64,000 nt of DNA from Branchiostoma floridae (taxonomy: Eukaryota > Chordata > Leptocardii > Amphioxiformes > Branchiostomatidae), in assembly GCF_000003815.2 (NCBI RefSeq), contig NC_049994.1:12078236-12142235 (forward strand). The letters run 5' to 3'. Position 1 is the first letter of the stretch; the number at the start of each line of letters is the position of its first letter. The notes beneath the pieces are model-generated. The model did no database searches and was not told the origin of the DNA. It saw nothing but the letters and a program-made list of their open reading frames with translations. Shown piece after piece: positions 10,847-22,407 of the stretch. The position numbers and the translations under genes are program-made.

Positions 10847-11394
10847 ACCCATTCTACTGTTCATAGAATGGATAAATACAGAAAATGTAGTCTTCAAACC
10901 GCCCAAACAGGAATAAACTCCTCATGTAAAGGAAGACACCACAACATTCAATACAATCGATATGAACAATACATTATAAGCGGAATCACAGCTTAAAACT
11001 TTTCCTCTAACTAGACGTTTCTCAATTACACGAACACTAACACTAACAATAGCGAACAAAACAGTGCAGGGCAATCTGTAGCTATGGCAGGTTGTAAACA
11101 TTTACAAATATTTTGTCGTCTCTAGGTTCCTGTTATCCCTTACAGAATGACAGAGATAATACCTCCCCTTGGTCTTAGATTAGATTTAGAACTATACAGA
11201 TGTACACATGTACGATGGTGTATTCAGAGATCAATACTAGTACTTATAAGGCGAAGACATGTCCAGGATTATAGTTGAAATAATGAATATTTGATCCACA
11301 AATTTGACTTATGAGAGCATCATAAACAAAACAAATACAACAACAAAAAACGATCAAAAGCGTATGCCTTCGAAAGATTTGAATGAAAGAAGAA

Positions 11395-11480
11395 TGGAAG
11401 AAAGAATGAATCATTGAATGAATGGATGAATGAATGAATGAATGACCTTTATTGTAAATATATACCCACTGTGATAATTA
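11395..11480 (-). repeat. (GAAT)n run and retroposon 3' tail
   Basis: Degenerate GAAT/GAAA units end in 'gaatgaatgacctttattgt'. The same junction 'gacctttattgta' after GAAT repeats occurs at 21767. On the minus strand this is a polyadenylation-like AATAAAGGTC followed by (ATTC)n, a LINE/SINE end. Confidence 0.55.
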
Positions 11481-12839
11481 CAGGTCACAACAAACTAATA
11501 ATTAGCAAATCTTCGAGCCATTAGAAGAGTTCTAATCTACTAATTAAAGTGAATTCGGCGTTTCCTCGCTTCTTTGTAATAGCAGCTTTGACAGCTTTAG
11601 GTAATCTTTCGCATTCAATACATTCCTCCTTTCTCTCAAATGAATTCATAATGTTCTGGTGAATATCAAATTTATAATAGAATATACCAACCAAACAAGC
11701 TTGATAGTGAGGTTGATAGGGTTAGACAGCAACAACAAAGATACTGTCTTGAAGACGCCCCGGGCCACCTTACTTTTAAAGATATGGCAGGTTACCATTA
11801 GAAACTTAAGGTGTTTTCAAACGCGGCTGTCTTTTCGGCTTCTAACAAAGCTTAAAAGAGATTGTGCGAATTCCTGTTTTTCCCGCCTCATGAATGGATC
11901 AAGGTAGTTTGTCCCAGGCGCCAGTTTTACACTAAAGGTCAGGGACACAAAGGGAAAGAGGACCCGGTCGTCCTTTGATGTGTCCCTGTATTGCAGGGTG
12001 CCACTCCTCTGCCCTGTACAAAAATAGCATCAGGCAAGCACGTAGGGGGCCCAAAATAGCAGCGACACAATGGGGCACTGCTCTGAACCTGTCCGACAAG
12101 TGCATGCCTGGCCGCGGTCTATTTCACACAGCATGCGGAGTATGCGTCAATAAGCACCACTTCACACACTTAGGGCCGCCATACGACAAAGGGACTGAGA
12201 GGAGTAGTAAAAAAATAAGTTTCTCCAATACCTCTTAAACAAAAGTATCGGAAGGAAGAATTGCATCATTCTGTGAAAAAAATATAGATTTTGGTTCAGC
12301 TTTGTCGTTGACAGAAATTATGGCTTTGAATATATCATATACGTAACTTAGTTGTTGCTATACATGTATCTACAACGGGTATGAGGGTTTCAATATCTTT
12401 TTTTTTTTTTTTTTCACTTCACGTTGTTCATTACACGTTAGATTGAGCATGAGATATGGTGACAATGCTAGAATAGAAAATCCGGATTCCTAACACTTCT
12501 ACATAATCCTGGTAATCCTATCAATCTAAGCAAATTGAGTGAAATCCTGTGTCAGTGAAGCTTGGAGTGTACTTGATAAATCTCAGTATATGTTTTCAAC
12601 ATATTCTGCTTTCAGCGTGCTAATTTTAGACATGGAGTGTTCTTAAGTCTGTTTACAACTTTGAAAACTAAGCTTCATGACTTGAATTCCAAATCCTTTC
12701 AGAGACGTTGATGTTGAAACCATTTTTTTTAATGAAAGACAATTTATCCATGGCATTAACGTAAAATTTGCTATCCTCCTGACGATTTCATTTTTGTAAT
12801 TGAAAGCTGGAGATCTTTCTTACTCATTGAATGACGACA
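11481..12839. other. Intergenic, no gene recognised
   Basis: No supported exon. A poly(T) tract of 18 bases lies at about 12397-12414. ORFs here are short and without family features. Confidence 0.5.
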
Positions 12840-12925
12840 TAAGCCCAGATCTCCCGCACTCTTGACAAGAGTGCTGGGGTCTTTAACGTGCTGAGATTTA
12901 ACGCCTCAGCCCACACACACCCTCC
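12840..12925 (-). repeat. SINE-A tail fragment (reverse)
   Basis: 'ctggggtctttaacgtgctg' is the inverse of the 'cacgttaaagaaccc' segment in the SINE tail at 39895-39930. Only this portion is recognisable. Confidence 0.35.
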
Positions 12926-13459
12926 CCACCTGAGACTGATGCAAAGTATATTTACATGGCTTAGCGTCCCATTTCAAATACTGTCGTATCGTTAAACTGT
13001 AGTTTCTCCAGTAGGAACGTACCCAGAACACAGACGGTAAATGGTCTGGGATCTGAACTTATCAAAACTTGTTGTTTGATTGAAATCATCGGACTTGTTA
13101 TGGTACTGCAGTTGAACATCCGGTTTTTGTACCTTTTCATCTGAAGATGACATGGTCAACAGATTAAAGAGGTATCTATTAGCACTTGTTGGATCTCTAT
13201 TTCTTAACACTTATATGGCTACATTTTTTCCAAAACCATCCTATTATGATATTTTGCAAAACGTAACGCATGCTTCTTTACATTAATTGAGTTTCTTGTT
13301 TTTTAACTTTATATTTTCTTCTTGGCTCTTCATGAGTTCTACTTTGTCTGCACGAGTTGCGCAATAGTAAGACTTGGTTTGAACCATGACGATTCGCTAT
13401 TATGTAATCTGCTGGTGTGACTCAACATCCTCTCGAAAGTACAACACTCCATATGAAGA

Positions 13460-13523
13460 GGAATGGATTCGATCCCGCGACCTGTATGTTCAGAAGCGGT
13501 ACTCCTAACCACGGCACGCCTCA
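13460..13523 (-). repeat. tRNA-like sequence, probably SINE head
   Basis: On the minus strand it reads GGCGTGCCGTGGTTAGGAGT, then a B-box-like GGGATCGAATCC. The anticodon arm does not form well and the 3' acceptor strand has no match to the 5' end. I take it as a retroposed tRNA-like piece, not a working gene. Confidence 0.35.
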
Positions 13524-13589
13524 TAGAACATGACAAGCGTTTTTAAGAACAAAAGAAGGAGTTTTTTTTTCAATTTCCGGTTCTCGAGC

Positions 13590-13626
13590 AAAAATAGATG
13601 CAATCAAAGCGATTGCATCTATTTTT
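13590..13626. repeat. Perfect 16-bp-arm hairpin
   Basis: AAAAATAGATGCAATC and its exact inverse are separated by 5 bases (aaagc). No coding context. It could be a relic of a short palindromic element. Confidence 0.6.
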
Positions 13627-16249
13627 AACCACAAAGGACCTACAAGTTCTTATTTTGCTTCACCATAGCATAGATTAAAATAATCCTGTTTGCAGCTGCG
13701 TTTAATAATCGCCAAACAGATATTGGGATGAAAAAGTGTAATGTTTTCTACGACCACCCAGTTTTGTTTGAATCCAGAAGACATTATGATCAAACGTCGA
13801 CGAAGGTTAGAAATGCAAGAAAAAAGATACGCATTCCCAGCTATTGAAGCAACTGGAAAGGTATAGGGATATGTCAAAGGTGTCTATTATGGCCTTCCCC
13901 TTCTAACGGGCCTTTTCACGAACTTGACACTGAACCTAAGTTGACCCTCAGCTTGGTTGACTTCTGTTACTGCTAACTGCACGTCAGGTTTCAAAGTCCA
14001 TCCAACATAAAAATCACCTGTTCAAGCAGGCAGTTTTACCATTGTACAATATATTTCTGAGACGTGTGGCTGTAGTATTGTGGTTAACGAAGAAACGTTA
14101 ACTTACGTTTGCTCCAATATTTATTTTTCCGGCGTCGTGAAAGTTCTGATCGAGCAAGTGTATGTCTTACCCCACTTGCTCAAGCGGGCAAGTAAGATTC
14201 TTCAATGAGTGAGATTTTGATATGCTTGTTACTTTTCTCAGCTATAGCATGATCAAGCATTGGTCAACACAGAAAAATAGAGACAATTTAAAAAAAGTAA
14301 ATGGCACAAAAAAAGTATATGGCACAATATAAAGACAGTGTTGCTGGAGGTAAAAATGCATAGAAAGTGACATTTGTTTCAGGCAAGTGATTATTTTTTT
14401 AACGTACTCGACCGACAGGACATGTGAATTTGAGAAAACTTGTCCAACCCTGCGCATAGCGCAATGTTTACTCACAGCTGCACGGTTTCTCACCCAGAGT
14501 GTGATTTTATGCTTGTATTGAGTGTCACATGAAAGGTGAAAGATAAGATAACACGATGTTTCGGATATGACACATCAAGTTCTGCCTTCACCTCTAAACA
14601 CCCCAGGTATCACAACGTCTGTAGGGAGGTGGGCAGTTTGTTTTTCAAACATTCAGCTTCGGAGATATGATTTTTTGTGTGCTTAGAGATCAGATATCAT
14701 GCCATACTTTCATGAAGCAGCATACTGTTATCAATTTAACATAATGTTCAAGAATATAGTTCACACAACGCTAGCTTGGTTGTTTATACTATTATCATTT
14801 GATTAGTTCCTAGAAATTGTTAGATATGAGCAACTCATGTAGTCCAACTGTTTTCTTTGTACAAGTTGCCACACATTGTGCCCTTTATAACTGTCGTGCA
14901 ATAGAGTTCCTCTTTTTTTGCAAAATTTATTGATAAGATAAACAATATTTTAGATATGCTCACATTTTACAGCAGGGCCTTAGAGTGGTGGCAGAACATT
15001 GTGATACAAATGTGTCCGAAATATATGTTATCTTATCTTAACCTTTTACATAATATTTAGTCTTCACACACACACGCGCGCGCGCGCAAACTGTATCATC
15101 GGTGTCACAAAATGATTTGGAACAATACCCTCCTCCCCGCAATATATCAGCGTGAAAATCGGTAAAGAATACTAATTTTCATATCCGACATATATTTGCA
15201 TTTTAAGATTACTAAGATTTCTTTGTTCTCAAGAAGACAATAGGCAAACTTCTCAAAGAATTTTATGACGTTTGTATCGTTTTGTTTACTAAGGGAACAC
15301 GAATGGAGTGTCTGTTGTCTTTTGTAACCATCTCGCTGAACAAACGTTTCACAGTAATGACTATACAACATCTGTTATCGCTTTTCGGTGCTTTTTTACG
15401 TTATTTACTTGGCCTGGTTTAAGAAAAATGCAAAGTTTTTAAACAAATATTTTGCACTTTTCGCTGAGAATAAGCCACATGCATGAAAAGTTTTCGTCCC
15501 AATTCTCTGGACACTAGCGTCAGGTGTTGACGAAGACTATACCTGATTGTCACACAGCTGTCTAATCTTCCCTGCCCTGATTGAAGACTTCCTGATGGAG
15601 CAAAACTACTCAATGTTGTTTTGATGTCCCTTCCGCCATAACCAAGATGAAGTAACGTTGACAGAATCGGCCTCCCAGTTTGGAACCTGGTTTGACAATA
15701 TAAGAGAGAAAGCCTGATAAAAACGACTAAAAACGTCAAAAAACAGCCGGAGCATAATCTCTGCTAGCTTGGATAGTACCAGGAAGTCAGTTGTGAGACT
15801 GCTACCTATTGAGCCATACGGACATCCCTATAATTGCTTGCAGAAATCGTTGATTATTAGCCTGATTATCGTCCGATTTCTACCGGGGCTCCTTAGCATG
15901 ACCATATTGACCGTGCGACCATATTGTGAAGTCAGTGAAGAAGACGTGAAAGAACAAAAATGTTGCATTTTCTATGTTTAGTCATTTCTAAAAAAAATAA
16001 ACCTTCTTCACAACTTAGATTTTATAGTACTGTTTTGCACAACTTTCATTTTATTCTCACGCTGGTATCCATAGGTCCTCAGAGGATGCCATCCACATGA
16101 TAGAACATCCATGACCTTATACTACCCAACACGTGCCAGGAAAAACCCTGGGTGACAAACCATTTTACCGATTCATTGATGAATAATAGACATCCGGATA
16201 CAAAACACGTCATACAAAATGAACTAAACAAATAGATCAAACTTCACAG
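13627..16249. other. Intergenic, no gene recognised
   Basis: No supported exon on either strand. A (CA)n(CG)n alternating purine-pyrimidine tract lies near 15066-15088 and could adopt Z-DNA. The longest ORF here (106 codons at 15419-15739, minus) shows no motif. Confidence 0.5.
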
Positions 16250-16345
16250 ACAGACGTTTCAGACAGCATCCGCCGCCATGAATGCCGCTCATTCAGGCCC
16301 AAATGAGAAAAGACTGTCAGAAACATCTGACACTGCTATTAAATG
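16250..16345 (+). repeat. Copy of the 'cagacgtttcagacagc' repeat
   Basis: 'cagacgtttcagacagcatc' followed by cgccg resembles the arms of the inverted repeat at 25487-25594. The second arm here is degenerate ('gactgtcagaaacatctgac'). Confidence 0.4.
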
Positions 16346-17001
16346 TAATACTAGTTTCCTGTTGTTTGATGCATTGTGCAAAATACATTTTACATTTAAG
16401 AACGCAACTTATAAACAATTTTTGTGTAATCTTCCGGATACTAGTTTGTCCATGACATTTCCCCCCGGCTGTCTGTAAACTACATGTATAAAACTTTACA
16501 TATTTCGCAATGGCACAGTCAATATCCGGTCCACTGATTTTTTTCTGGACCAGTACCCACCCCTACCATACTCGCAACAATCAAAACCCGTATTGAGAAG
16601 ATTTAGGTAACTTGAGAAGTACTGGGGGCTCTATTGACTATAACTAGCTGCTTGGAAAAGCATAATGCTATGCCTCGGTTGAGGGCCACTGCTCTGTAAT
16701 CGTAAGGTCATTGAATGGCTTTATACGTCTTACTGACCCCACTTTCACCTTTTACTTCTTGAACTCTCTCTGACAGGGGTCATACAAATGTCAGGTTCCA
16801 AAGTCAAACGTTCGGTAGACCACTTTCTTTAAGTACATGAGGTCATACCCCCTTAACTAACGTCAGCAGTTGTACAGACAGGTACATTAAATCAGATAAT
16901 CTACTTCAAACAGAAGTGCAAACACAGACGTATGCGTTTATTGTGTTTGTCAGGAAATAGCGGGTGACTTGTAGAGCGTAAAAGGAACCGTAACAAGGTC
17001 A

Positions 17002-17172
17002 AGGTAGTACAGGTAGTACAGTCAAGGTATACATAGGTAGTACAGTCAAGGTACATACATAGCTACTACAGTCAAGGTACATGCATAGGTAGTACAGTCA
17101 AGGTACATGCATAGGTAGTACAGTCAATGTACATACATAGCTACTACAGTCAAAGTACATCGTACATAGGTA
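17002..17172 (+). repeat. Minisatellite, about 26-30 bp unit, six copies
   Basis: Units of the form 'ggtagtacagtcaaggtaca' then tgcata recur six times with small changes (tacata, tgcata, gctactac). It is a tandem array without coding frame. Confidence 0.8.
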
Positions 17173-17860
17173 CAAATGAACGGTATAGATATAGAGGACA
17201 ACTTTTGGCATTCTCAATGAAATGTTCCCAAAATAGAGTTCATTTTTGGAGAGGATAGGACTGAAAAGATGCACAATTTGAGAGAGGAAAGGAAGAAGAC
17301 AAGAAAACTTACTAGGTACAGATGAAAAATTACGACGGCTGTATTCGTATGTACGTTTTGTAAGTCGTAAAAGAACTATTTAACAATCTGCTAGGGGGGA
17401 TTAAACTTGTATCTTCTTCCCATCATAAAACCAGCTAAAATCAAACAAACAAGACCATGGCTTATGAGAAACAGAAAACCAGAAGTTTGTCTGTAGTACC
17501 AAAGAAATACCCCAGGCGGCCTAATATCAATCTTCAGCTTGATTTTGCCAATACCTACCGATGCACTGAACATTGATATGCCGGTTACAAAGACACAGAG
17601 ACGGACACAGACACACCAATAACAATGCCTCTTACACGTGGCAAAATTGTGTTTACGAACATAGCGGTGTCATTTACAAGTATAATCATCATTTGAGTTA
17701 TGATCTTCTTGCCCTTTGCATGCACCCCTCGTGACTTTTACAAGTTCGCCACGTGGGTTTTGATGTTTGCAGGTATAAACACGTTGGGGTCGCCGCCCGT
17801 GAGGTCACCAAGTCATAGGAAAGAACATCGGGATATTTATCTCCATTAAAATTATCCTCA
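17173..17860. other. Intergenic, no gene recognised
   Basis: No exon or strong repeat seen. The short minus-strand ORF at 17391-17573 has hydrophobic patches but no splice support. Confidence 0.45.
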
Positions 17861-17897
17861 TTTAAAATGGAGATATAGTTTTGGATACATCTGTCTG

Positions 17898-18117
17898 TCT
17901 GTGTGTTTGTGTTTCCGGATTTTTTGTAGTAACCATAACTCAAGAACCTCTGGATGGATTACGATGATATTTGGCATAAAGGTAGGTGTTGTGAAGACAA
18001 AGGTCTTTCTGTGTGTTTGTGTTTCCGGATTTTTGTAGTAACCATAACTCAATAACCTCTGGATGGATTACGATGATGTTTGGCATATAGGTAGGTGTTA
18101 GGAAGACAAAGGTCAAG
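17898..18117 (+). repeat. Repeat R2 in two tandem 110-bp units
   Basis: The unit starting 'tctgtgtgtttgtgtttccg' begins at 17898 and again at 18008, nearly identical including 'ctctggatggattacgatga' and 'aggtaggtgtt'. The sequence continues to 'gacgtgccatggttttgat' as in the copy at 7466. The overlapping minus-strand ORFs here are only in-phase readings of the repeat. Confidence 0.8.
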
Positions 18118-18583
18118 GTCGATTTTTTTTGCCTCAGGACGTGCCATGGTTTTGATTTTTTGTTTACTATAGTAACCAACACTCCATCGCTGGCTTTTCC
18201 GACTGACGTCAGTTGGAACATCTAGCTCCTTTGATGCATAGTTAGCCACATTCAGACCAATCACAATGGCTCATCGGGTCCGGATATGCTATACAACTTT
18301 GTAAGAAAAGACGTCGAACAACAACATAACATCTTATGTGTAGTCAAATCTGCGGGACTGGAAACTTCCTACGATACTTGTAGATATCACTGTACTGGTA
18401 TTAAAGTATTGTATTGTAATGTGATAAACATTACTACTGTTTACATTAAACGTATATTATTTTGTATAGCTCATCACAACGTTATTTCATAATGATTGAT
18501 AGGCATTCACTTCATGCAATCACACACACACATACAAGCGTACACGCGCGGGCGAGCATACACACTTATAGGCACACACACTT

Positions 18584-18616
18584 ACACTAACACTAACACT
18601 AACACTAACACTAACA
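18584..18616 (+). repeat. (CACTAA)n microsatellite
   Basis: About five uninterrupted hexamers within a longer CA-rich tract. The complement is TTAGTG, one base from the TTAGGG telomere unit, but the array is short and internal. Confidence 0.8.
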
Positions 18617-18653
18617 CACACCACAAATGCGCGCACACACACATAATGCTAGT

Positions 18654-18853
18654 TTACCTTTATCCGTAGGGTAACCTCTATCCGTTCTTTTGAAGAGCAA
18701 TGAATTCAGGGATATCACGTCGACAGATGGTGGTTTCAAACTGCAATATTTTGATAATAATACAAATTGAAACTACCGTCCATCGACTTGATATCCCTGG
18801 ATACCCTGTTTAGCGACATAACGGATATAGGTTACTACACGGATAAAGGTGAA
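18654..18853. mobile_element. TIR element, about 200 bp
   Basis: The left arm 'ttaccttatccg'-like sequence (ttaccttTATCCGtagggtaa) is mirrored by the right arm (ttactacacggataaaggtg). An inner pair 'gggatatcacgtcgacagat' and 'gtccatcgacttgatatccc' adds to the foldback. Non-coding MITE-like element; target duplication not resolved. Confidence 0.55.
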
Positions 18854-18859
18854 TTAATG

Positions 18860-19780
18860 TTACATTGATACATACAACACACACACCGCAAGTACAATGT
18901 CAATGCGTCATAGGATTAGAAATCCTGTCAGTCACATGTATTTTCCCCTTTATTTGATCCATTTCATTCTTACAAGTAAAGTGGCCAGATACATCTACAT
19001 CTATGTATATGCCTGATAAGGAAAAAGCATGACATTGTCAAAATGTAAAGAATTGGATCAGTCCACTCCAAAACGGCAAAGTTGATTGGCACTTCTATTT
19101 ATACCTATAACGCCAAATTATGGCGGTTAATGTCATATATTTGATATCAGTGCAATCATGTTCAGCTGTTACAATCGTAACAGCAATCATGTACGCAGTG
19201 CATCTTTTAAATGGTTCTGTCCATTTGAGTTGTGAGGACGAACTTTTGCCATACGTGTACATATCTAATTTAAAGGGTTTCTGTTAGCTATTTTTGGTGC
19301 CCTTCCTCGCTCTTGGGGCCTAAAACAACAACACCAGCGGATCACAATATCCCTCTCGAATGTACCCCACGTTAGGATTTTTTGGTTATTTGAAAACATG
19401 CATGTTGTGTTTTCCGTCTGTCGTTGACAATGCTAAGGCGACAGCACAAGAGGAGTTGTTGGGGTTATATTGTGATAAACCCCCCGGTCAGGGAAAGGGA
19501 AACCTTTGACGGTTCAGCAACAAAAACGCAGTGGTGGTCTCCGGTGACTTGTAGCATCACATGATCTGTAATGTTAATCCCAGTACAGCCGCCACCCGTA
19601 TTGTGAGAGGGTAGGGTTGGGTTGTAAGGTCGGGACATTACACGATTGCGGGGGGCGTCGTGTGGGAGTTGGTCGTTCTGGAGTTACGCCTTTTCAAGTC
19701 CACAGTCTACAACATAGGAGTTGTCTGGTTTCTTCGTAAAAGTTCTGCCATACATACACGTCGTACTGTTTTGCTTTTGC
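18860..19780. other. Intergenic, no gene recognised
   Basis: No exon recognised. ORFs lack motifs and no clear repeat boundary was found. Confidence 0.45.
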
Positions 19781-19789
19781 TTGTTGCCC

Positions 19790-20030
19790 CAAAGGCGTTT
19801 AAGCGGTAATGTGGGACAAGACTTGAACCTCTGCGAGACTTGTGTGTCTTTGACTTTGATTAAACTCTGTCTGTTGTTGTTGTTTTTGATTACTATAGGT
19901 CCCTCGAGCACTATTGGTGCCAATGTACTTTCCACTCATATAGTCTTCATTCATTTATTGTTCATTTTCAATAAATAAAGAAGTTAATGTATTTCTCCTG
20001 AGTCTGCGGGATCCGACCTAAAACAAGGGC
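19790..20030 (+). repeat. Duplicated block, copy 1 (partner at 22408-22625)
   Basis: Order shared with the partner: 'gcgagacttgtgtg', 'tctttgact', 'actctgtctgttgttg', 'ataggtccctc', 'cttcattttcaataaataaag' versus 'cttcattttcaatacataaa', then 'gtatttctcc' and 'gggtct'. Roughly 210 bases are alignable by eye. Confidence 0.65.
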
Positions 20031-20034
20031 CTAA

Positions 20035-20261
20035 TACCCCTGTCACTTTATCCACGATCTTCGGGTGTATCGATGAAAGATCGGCCATATTTAAGATTGA
20101 CAGAGGGTTGCGCGTATTTTTTTACCTAAAAACAGTCCCTGTCACATATAAGCCATACTTTGTACCTTGTACAATTGTTGTGCAATAAAGTTATGATTAT
20201 AAGCAAGGCTCGAGCGACTGCCGCAGAATCCGATCGATTTTCACCAAATGTGACAGGGGTA
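20035..20261. mobile_element. MITE family C, copy 1 (TACCCCTGTCAC ends)
   Basis: 227 bp with short TIRs TACCCCTGTCAC / TGTGACAGGGGTA. It closely matches 43767-43997 throughout ('gatcttcgggtgtatcgatg', 'cagagggttg', 'ctttgtaccttgtacaattg'). The ends begin and finish with TA, compatible with a TA target. Non-coding. Confidence 0.8.
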
Positions 20262-20508
20262 TTACTAACGTCCCAGTCACACTTGTCCCTGGTGGTCGTA
20301 CGACGATTTTGATGTCTCAGGATTTTCAAGCTGACTGTGACAGAACCAACTGCAAACATATTGTGTGTCGTGTTGTCTAGTACGGTGTCGTGCTGTCTAG
20401 TACCTTTTCGACAACACGCTTGAGAGTTTAATTCTGTAATACACATGCATGGCTTCCCCAATATTAACCTTAGTTTGTGATCGTCGCCGAATGAAACCAC
20501 ACCCTTTT

Positions 20509-21053
20509 GGCGCGGTCACATAGGTCGTGCGATCGTCGTACGATCGCTAACTTTGAGCATTTCGGAGGACAAAAATGTACGTTTCCTGCAAAGTACAACT
20601 ATCTTGGCTCGCCTATCGGTCTTCAATCGTTGGATTGATGTAAGACTATTGACCTTTGCGAGGTACGCACAATTTGCACGCACGATCTGCGACTCGGTAA
20701 CGAGCTGTGCGATCTCGGAGATCTCCTGCGACTTGTCGCTTATGTTAAGAACATGTTTCGCTGCACCGCGACCGTCGTAAGACTCCTGAAAATTGCCGGC
20801 GATCCCTAAAAATCGCAAGATGATCGTGAGAACACCGGACGTCTTACTCACGAAAATGTCATTTAGAGCTCGTAAACTAGTCTTCCGATCGAATCGCGCC
20901 TAATGTGAGGGGGGTATTAATGAACTGTCCCACGTTTTGTAAGATGGTTGGATTTTGTGCTTTGTATGATGGTTGGATTTTGTGCTTTGTATGATGGTTG
21001 GATTTTATGGTAACAAAATCGTACAGCGATCAAACGACCTATGTGACCGCGCC
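20509..21053. mobile_element. TIR element family D, copy 1
   Basis: 545 bp. The left end GGCGCGGTCACATAGGTCGT and right end ACGACCTATGTGACCGCGCC are perfect inverse copies. The interior holds a 25-bp tandem repeat and many CGATCG-like words. A second copy lies at 22043-22247, and part of a reverse copy at about 20272-20350. No transposase frame recognised. Confidence 0.8.
20943..21012 (+). repeat. 25-bp tandem repeat, 2.8 copies
   Basis: Unit 'gatggttggattttgtgctt' plus tgtat, repeated without error inside the family D element. Confidence 0.85.
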
Positions 21054-21488
21054 CTAAGATAAGATTTTGTTGTCGCAAGACTGTCGAATTTTGTGATGAC
21101 ACGTCCCTGACACATGGATATCCTTGCTCGTCTAACAACGTATAATATAGACAGCCTAATAAATCATTACTCACGACGGTTATAGCCTTAATACTTTTCA
21201 CGTACATCGCATCTACTTTAATAAATTATTACACGAAACTTTCTGTGCACAGTAATTAAAATGGAGTAAAAGGAATAAACATTTAGATACCATCGCCCTA
21301 AAGTAAAGATGTGTACACGCAACAAATATTCCCGATTGCTTCACCGAAAAAAATACATTGTACAAACTGTTTCAGTGTGTACCATACTGTCAAGAGATTA
21401 CCAAAGGCGCATGCGTACTATAGGTAAAAGTCTAACGCGTAACGTCCTTCACCGACAAGTAGCGGGCCGTGGGAGACTGATATTGTCA

Positions 21489-21554
21489 TCATCCCGTCAT
21501 GGGAGGAGGGGAGGCGGCGGCCTTGGCCTCCTCGAACTCAGGAAGGTCGTTGTC
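21489..21554 (-). other. Possible orphan terminal exon
   Basis: The minus-strand frame reads DNDLPEFEEAKAAASPPPMTG then stop. GC-rich third positions (GAG GCC AAG GCC GCC GCC) are unlike the surrounding DNA. It is preceded by AG, but the pyrimidine tract is weak and an in-frame stop lies just upstream. I do not recognise the protein and find no partner exon, so it may be a retroposed scrap. Confidence 0.2.
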
Positions 21555-21639
21555 CTTTTACATCAAGGCGTTTTCTAGGTTTGATGTAGAACTCATTCGT
21601 TGAATGGGTTTCACAGAAGCTTAAGGTTCACGAACTTGG

Positions 21640-21900
21640 AATAATAGCTAGTTTTGCGGTTCTTGACTTAGGACCGAAAGGATCTGGGTTCGAATCCTAG
21701 CTGGTCGCAATCTTGTGCCCACGTGAAAGGCATTTGACAACTATTTGCTCACTCTACTCCGATAGATGAATGAATGAATGAAAGACCTTTATTGTACATT
21801 CATGCCTCAACGGGCGTTGGCAGCATGACGCAACAGACTGGTAGAAAAACAGAAACAACAATATACAATTAAACTACATGAAGCTTCTAAGCTAATAGGC
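21640..21900. repeat. SINE-A head (plus) followed by retroposon 3' tail (minus)
   Basis: 21640-21770 has a B box 'gggttcgaatcctag', then 'tcttgtgcccacgtgaaagg' as in SINE-A. From 21767 GAAT repeats then 'gacctttattgtacattcat' mark the reversed end of another retroposon. Confidence 0.5.
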
Positions 21901-21951
21901 TGATCAACATCTTCTCGCTATATAAAATCAGCACCTACCAAGCTTCGGTTA

Positions 21952-22039
21952 TACCCCTGTCATATTTCGAACAAATCGACGACGAGTCTGCGGCAATCGC
22001 CCGAACCTCCCTTATAATCATAACTTTGTGACAGGGGTA
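21952..22039. mobile_element. MITE family C, internally deleted copy
   Basis: TACCCCTGTCATATTT ... TTTGTGACAGGGGTA in 88 bp. Internal words ('gagtctgcggcaatcgc') match the inverse of the end of the 43767 copy. The family D element at 22043 abuts it. Confidence 0.7.
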
Positions 22040-22042
22040 TTA

Positions 22043-22247
22043 GGACGCCGTCTCATAGGTCGTACGACCGCTACGTTGGGCATGTTGCGTGGAGGACAAA
22101 AATGTAAGTTTCCTACAAAGTTCAGGCTGTCTAGGTACACAAAATGCTGTCTTGGATCCATGTCGGTGGTTGGTTCTGTCACGGCCAGCTTGAAAATCCC
22201 ATGGCATCAAAATCTTCCGACAATCGCATGACCTATGTGACCGCGCC
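22043..22247. mobile_element. TIR element family D, short copy
   Basis: Left end GGACGCCGTCTCATAGGTCG (diverged); right end GCATGACCTATGTGACCGCG then CCC. 'gaggacaaaaatgtaagttt' matches 20566-20585 in the long copy. Confidence 0.65.
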
Positions 22248-22254
22248 CTCAGGG

Positions 22255-22400
22255 ACGTCCTCTCGGACGGGACATAAAGCCGAAGGTCCCATGTTTGAGC
22301 AAAGCCACACCTCCAACAAGTTAAAGATACACTACAATTATCATAAGCTCTTCCCGGTCTGGTGTGTCACGGCTTGTACCTACATGTATTGTGTAGAACT
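22255..22400 (+). repeat. SINE-A tail-like fragment
   Basis: 'gggacataaagccgaaggtc', 'acaagttaaagatac' and 'cttcccggtctggtgtg' parallel the SINE tail at 39870-39975 ('agacattaaatggaggtccg', 'caagcacgttaaagaac', 'cttcccggtgtga'). Confidence 0.5.
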
Positions 22401-22407
22401 TGCGTGT

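Noticed and set aside
17698-18264. Overlapping minus-strand ORFs with repeated motifs, suggesting a repeat protein
   Set aside because: They come from the tandem non-coding R2 units and the motifs shift frame between ORFs.
18584-18616. Telomere-like repeat
   Set aside because: The hexamer is TTAGTG rather than TTAGGG, short, and embedded in CA-rich microsatellite DNA.
21309-21578. Arg/Gly-rich plus-strand ORF
   Set aside because: It overlaps the minus-strand coding-like tail and has no motif or splice support.
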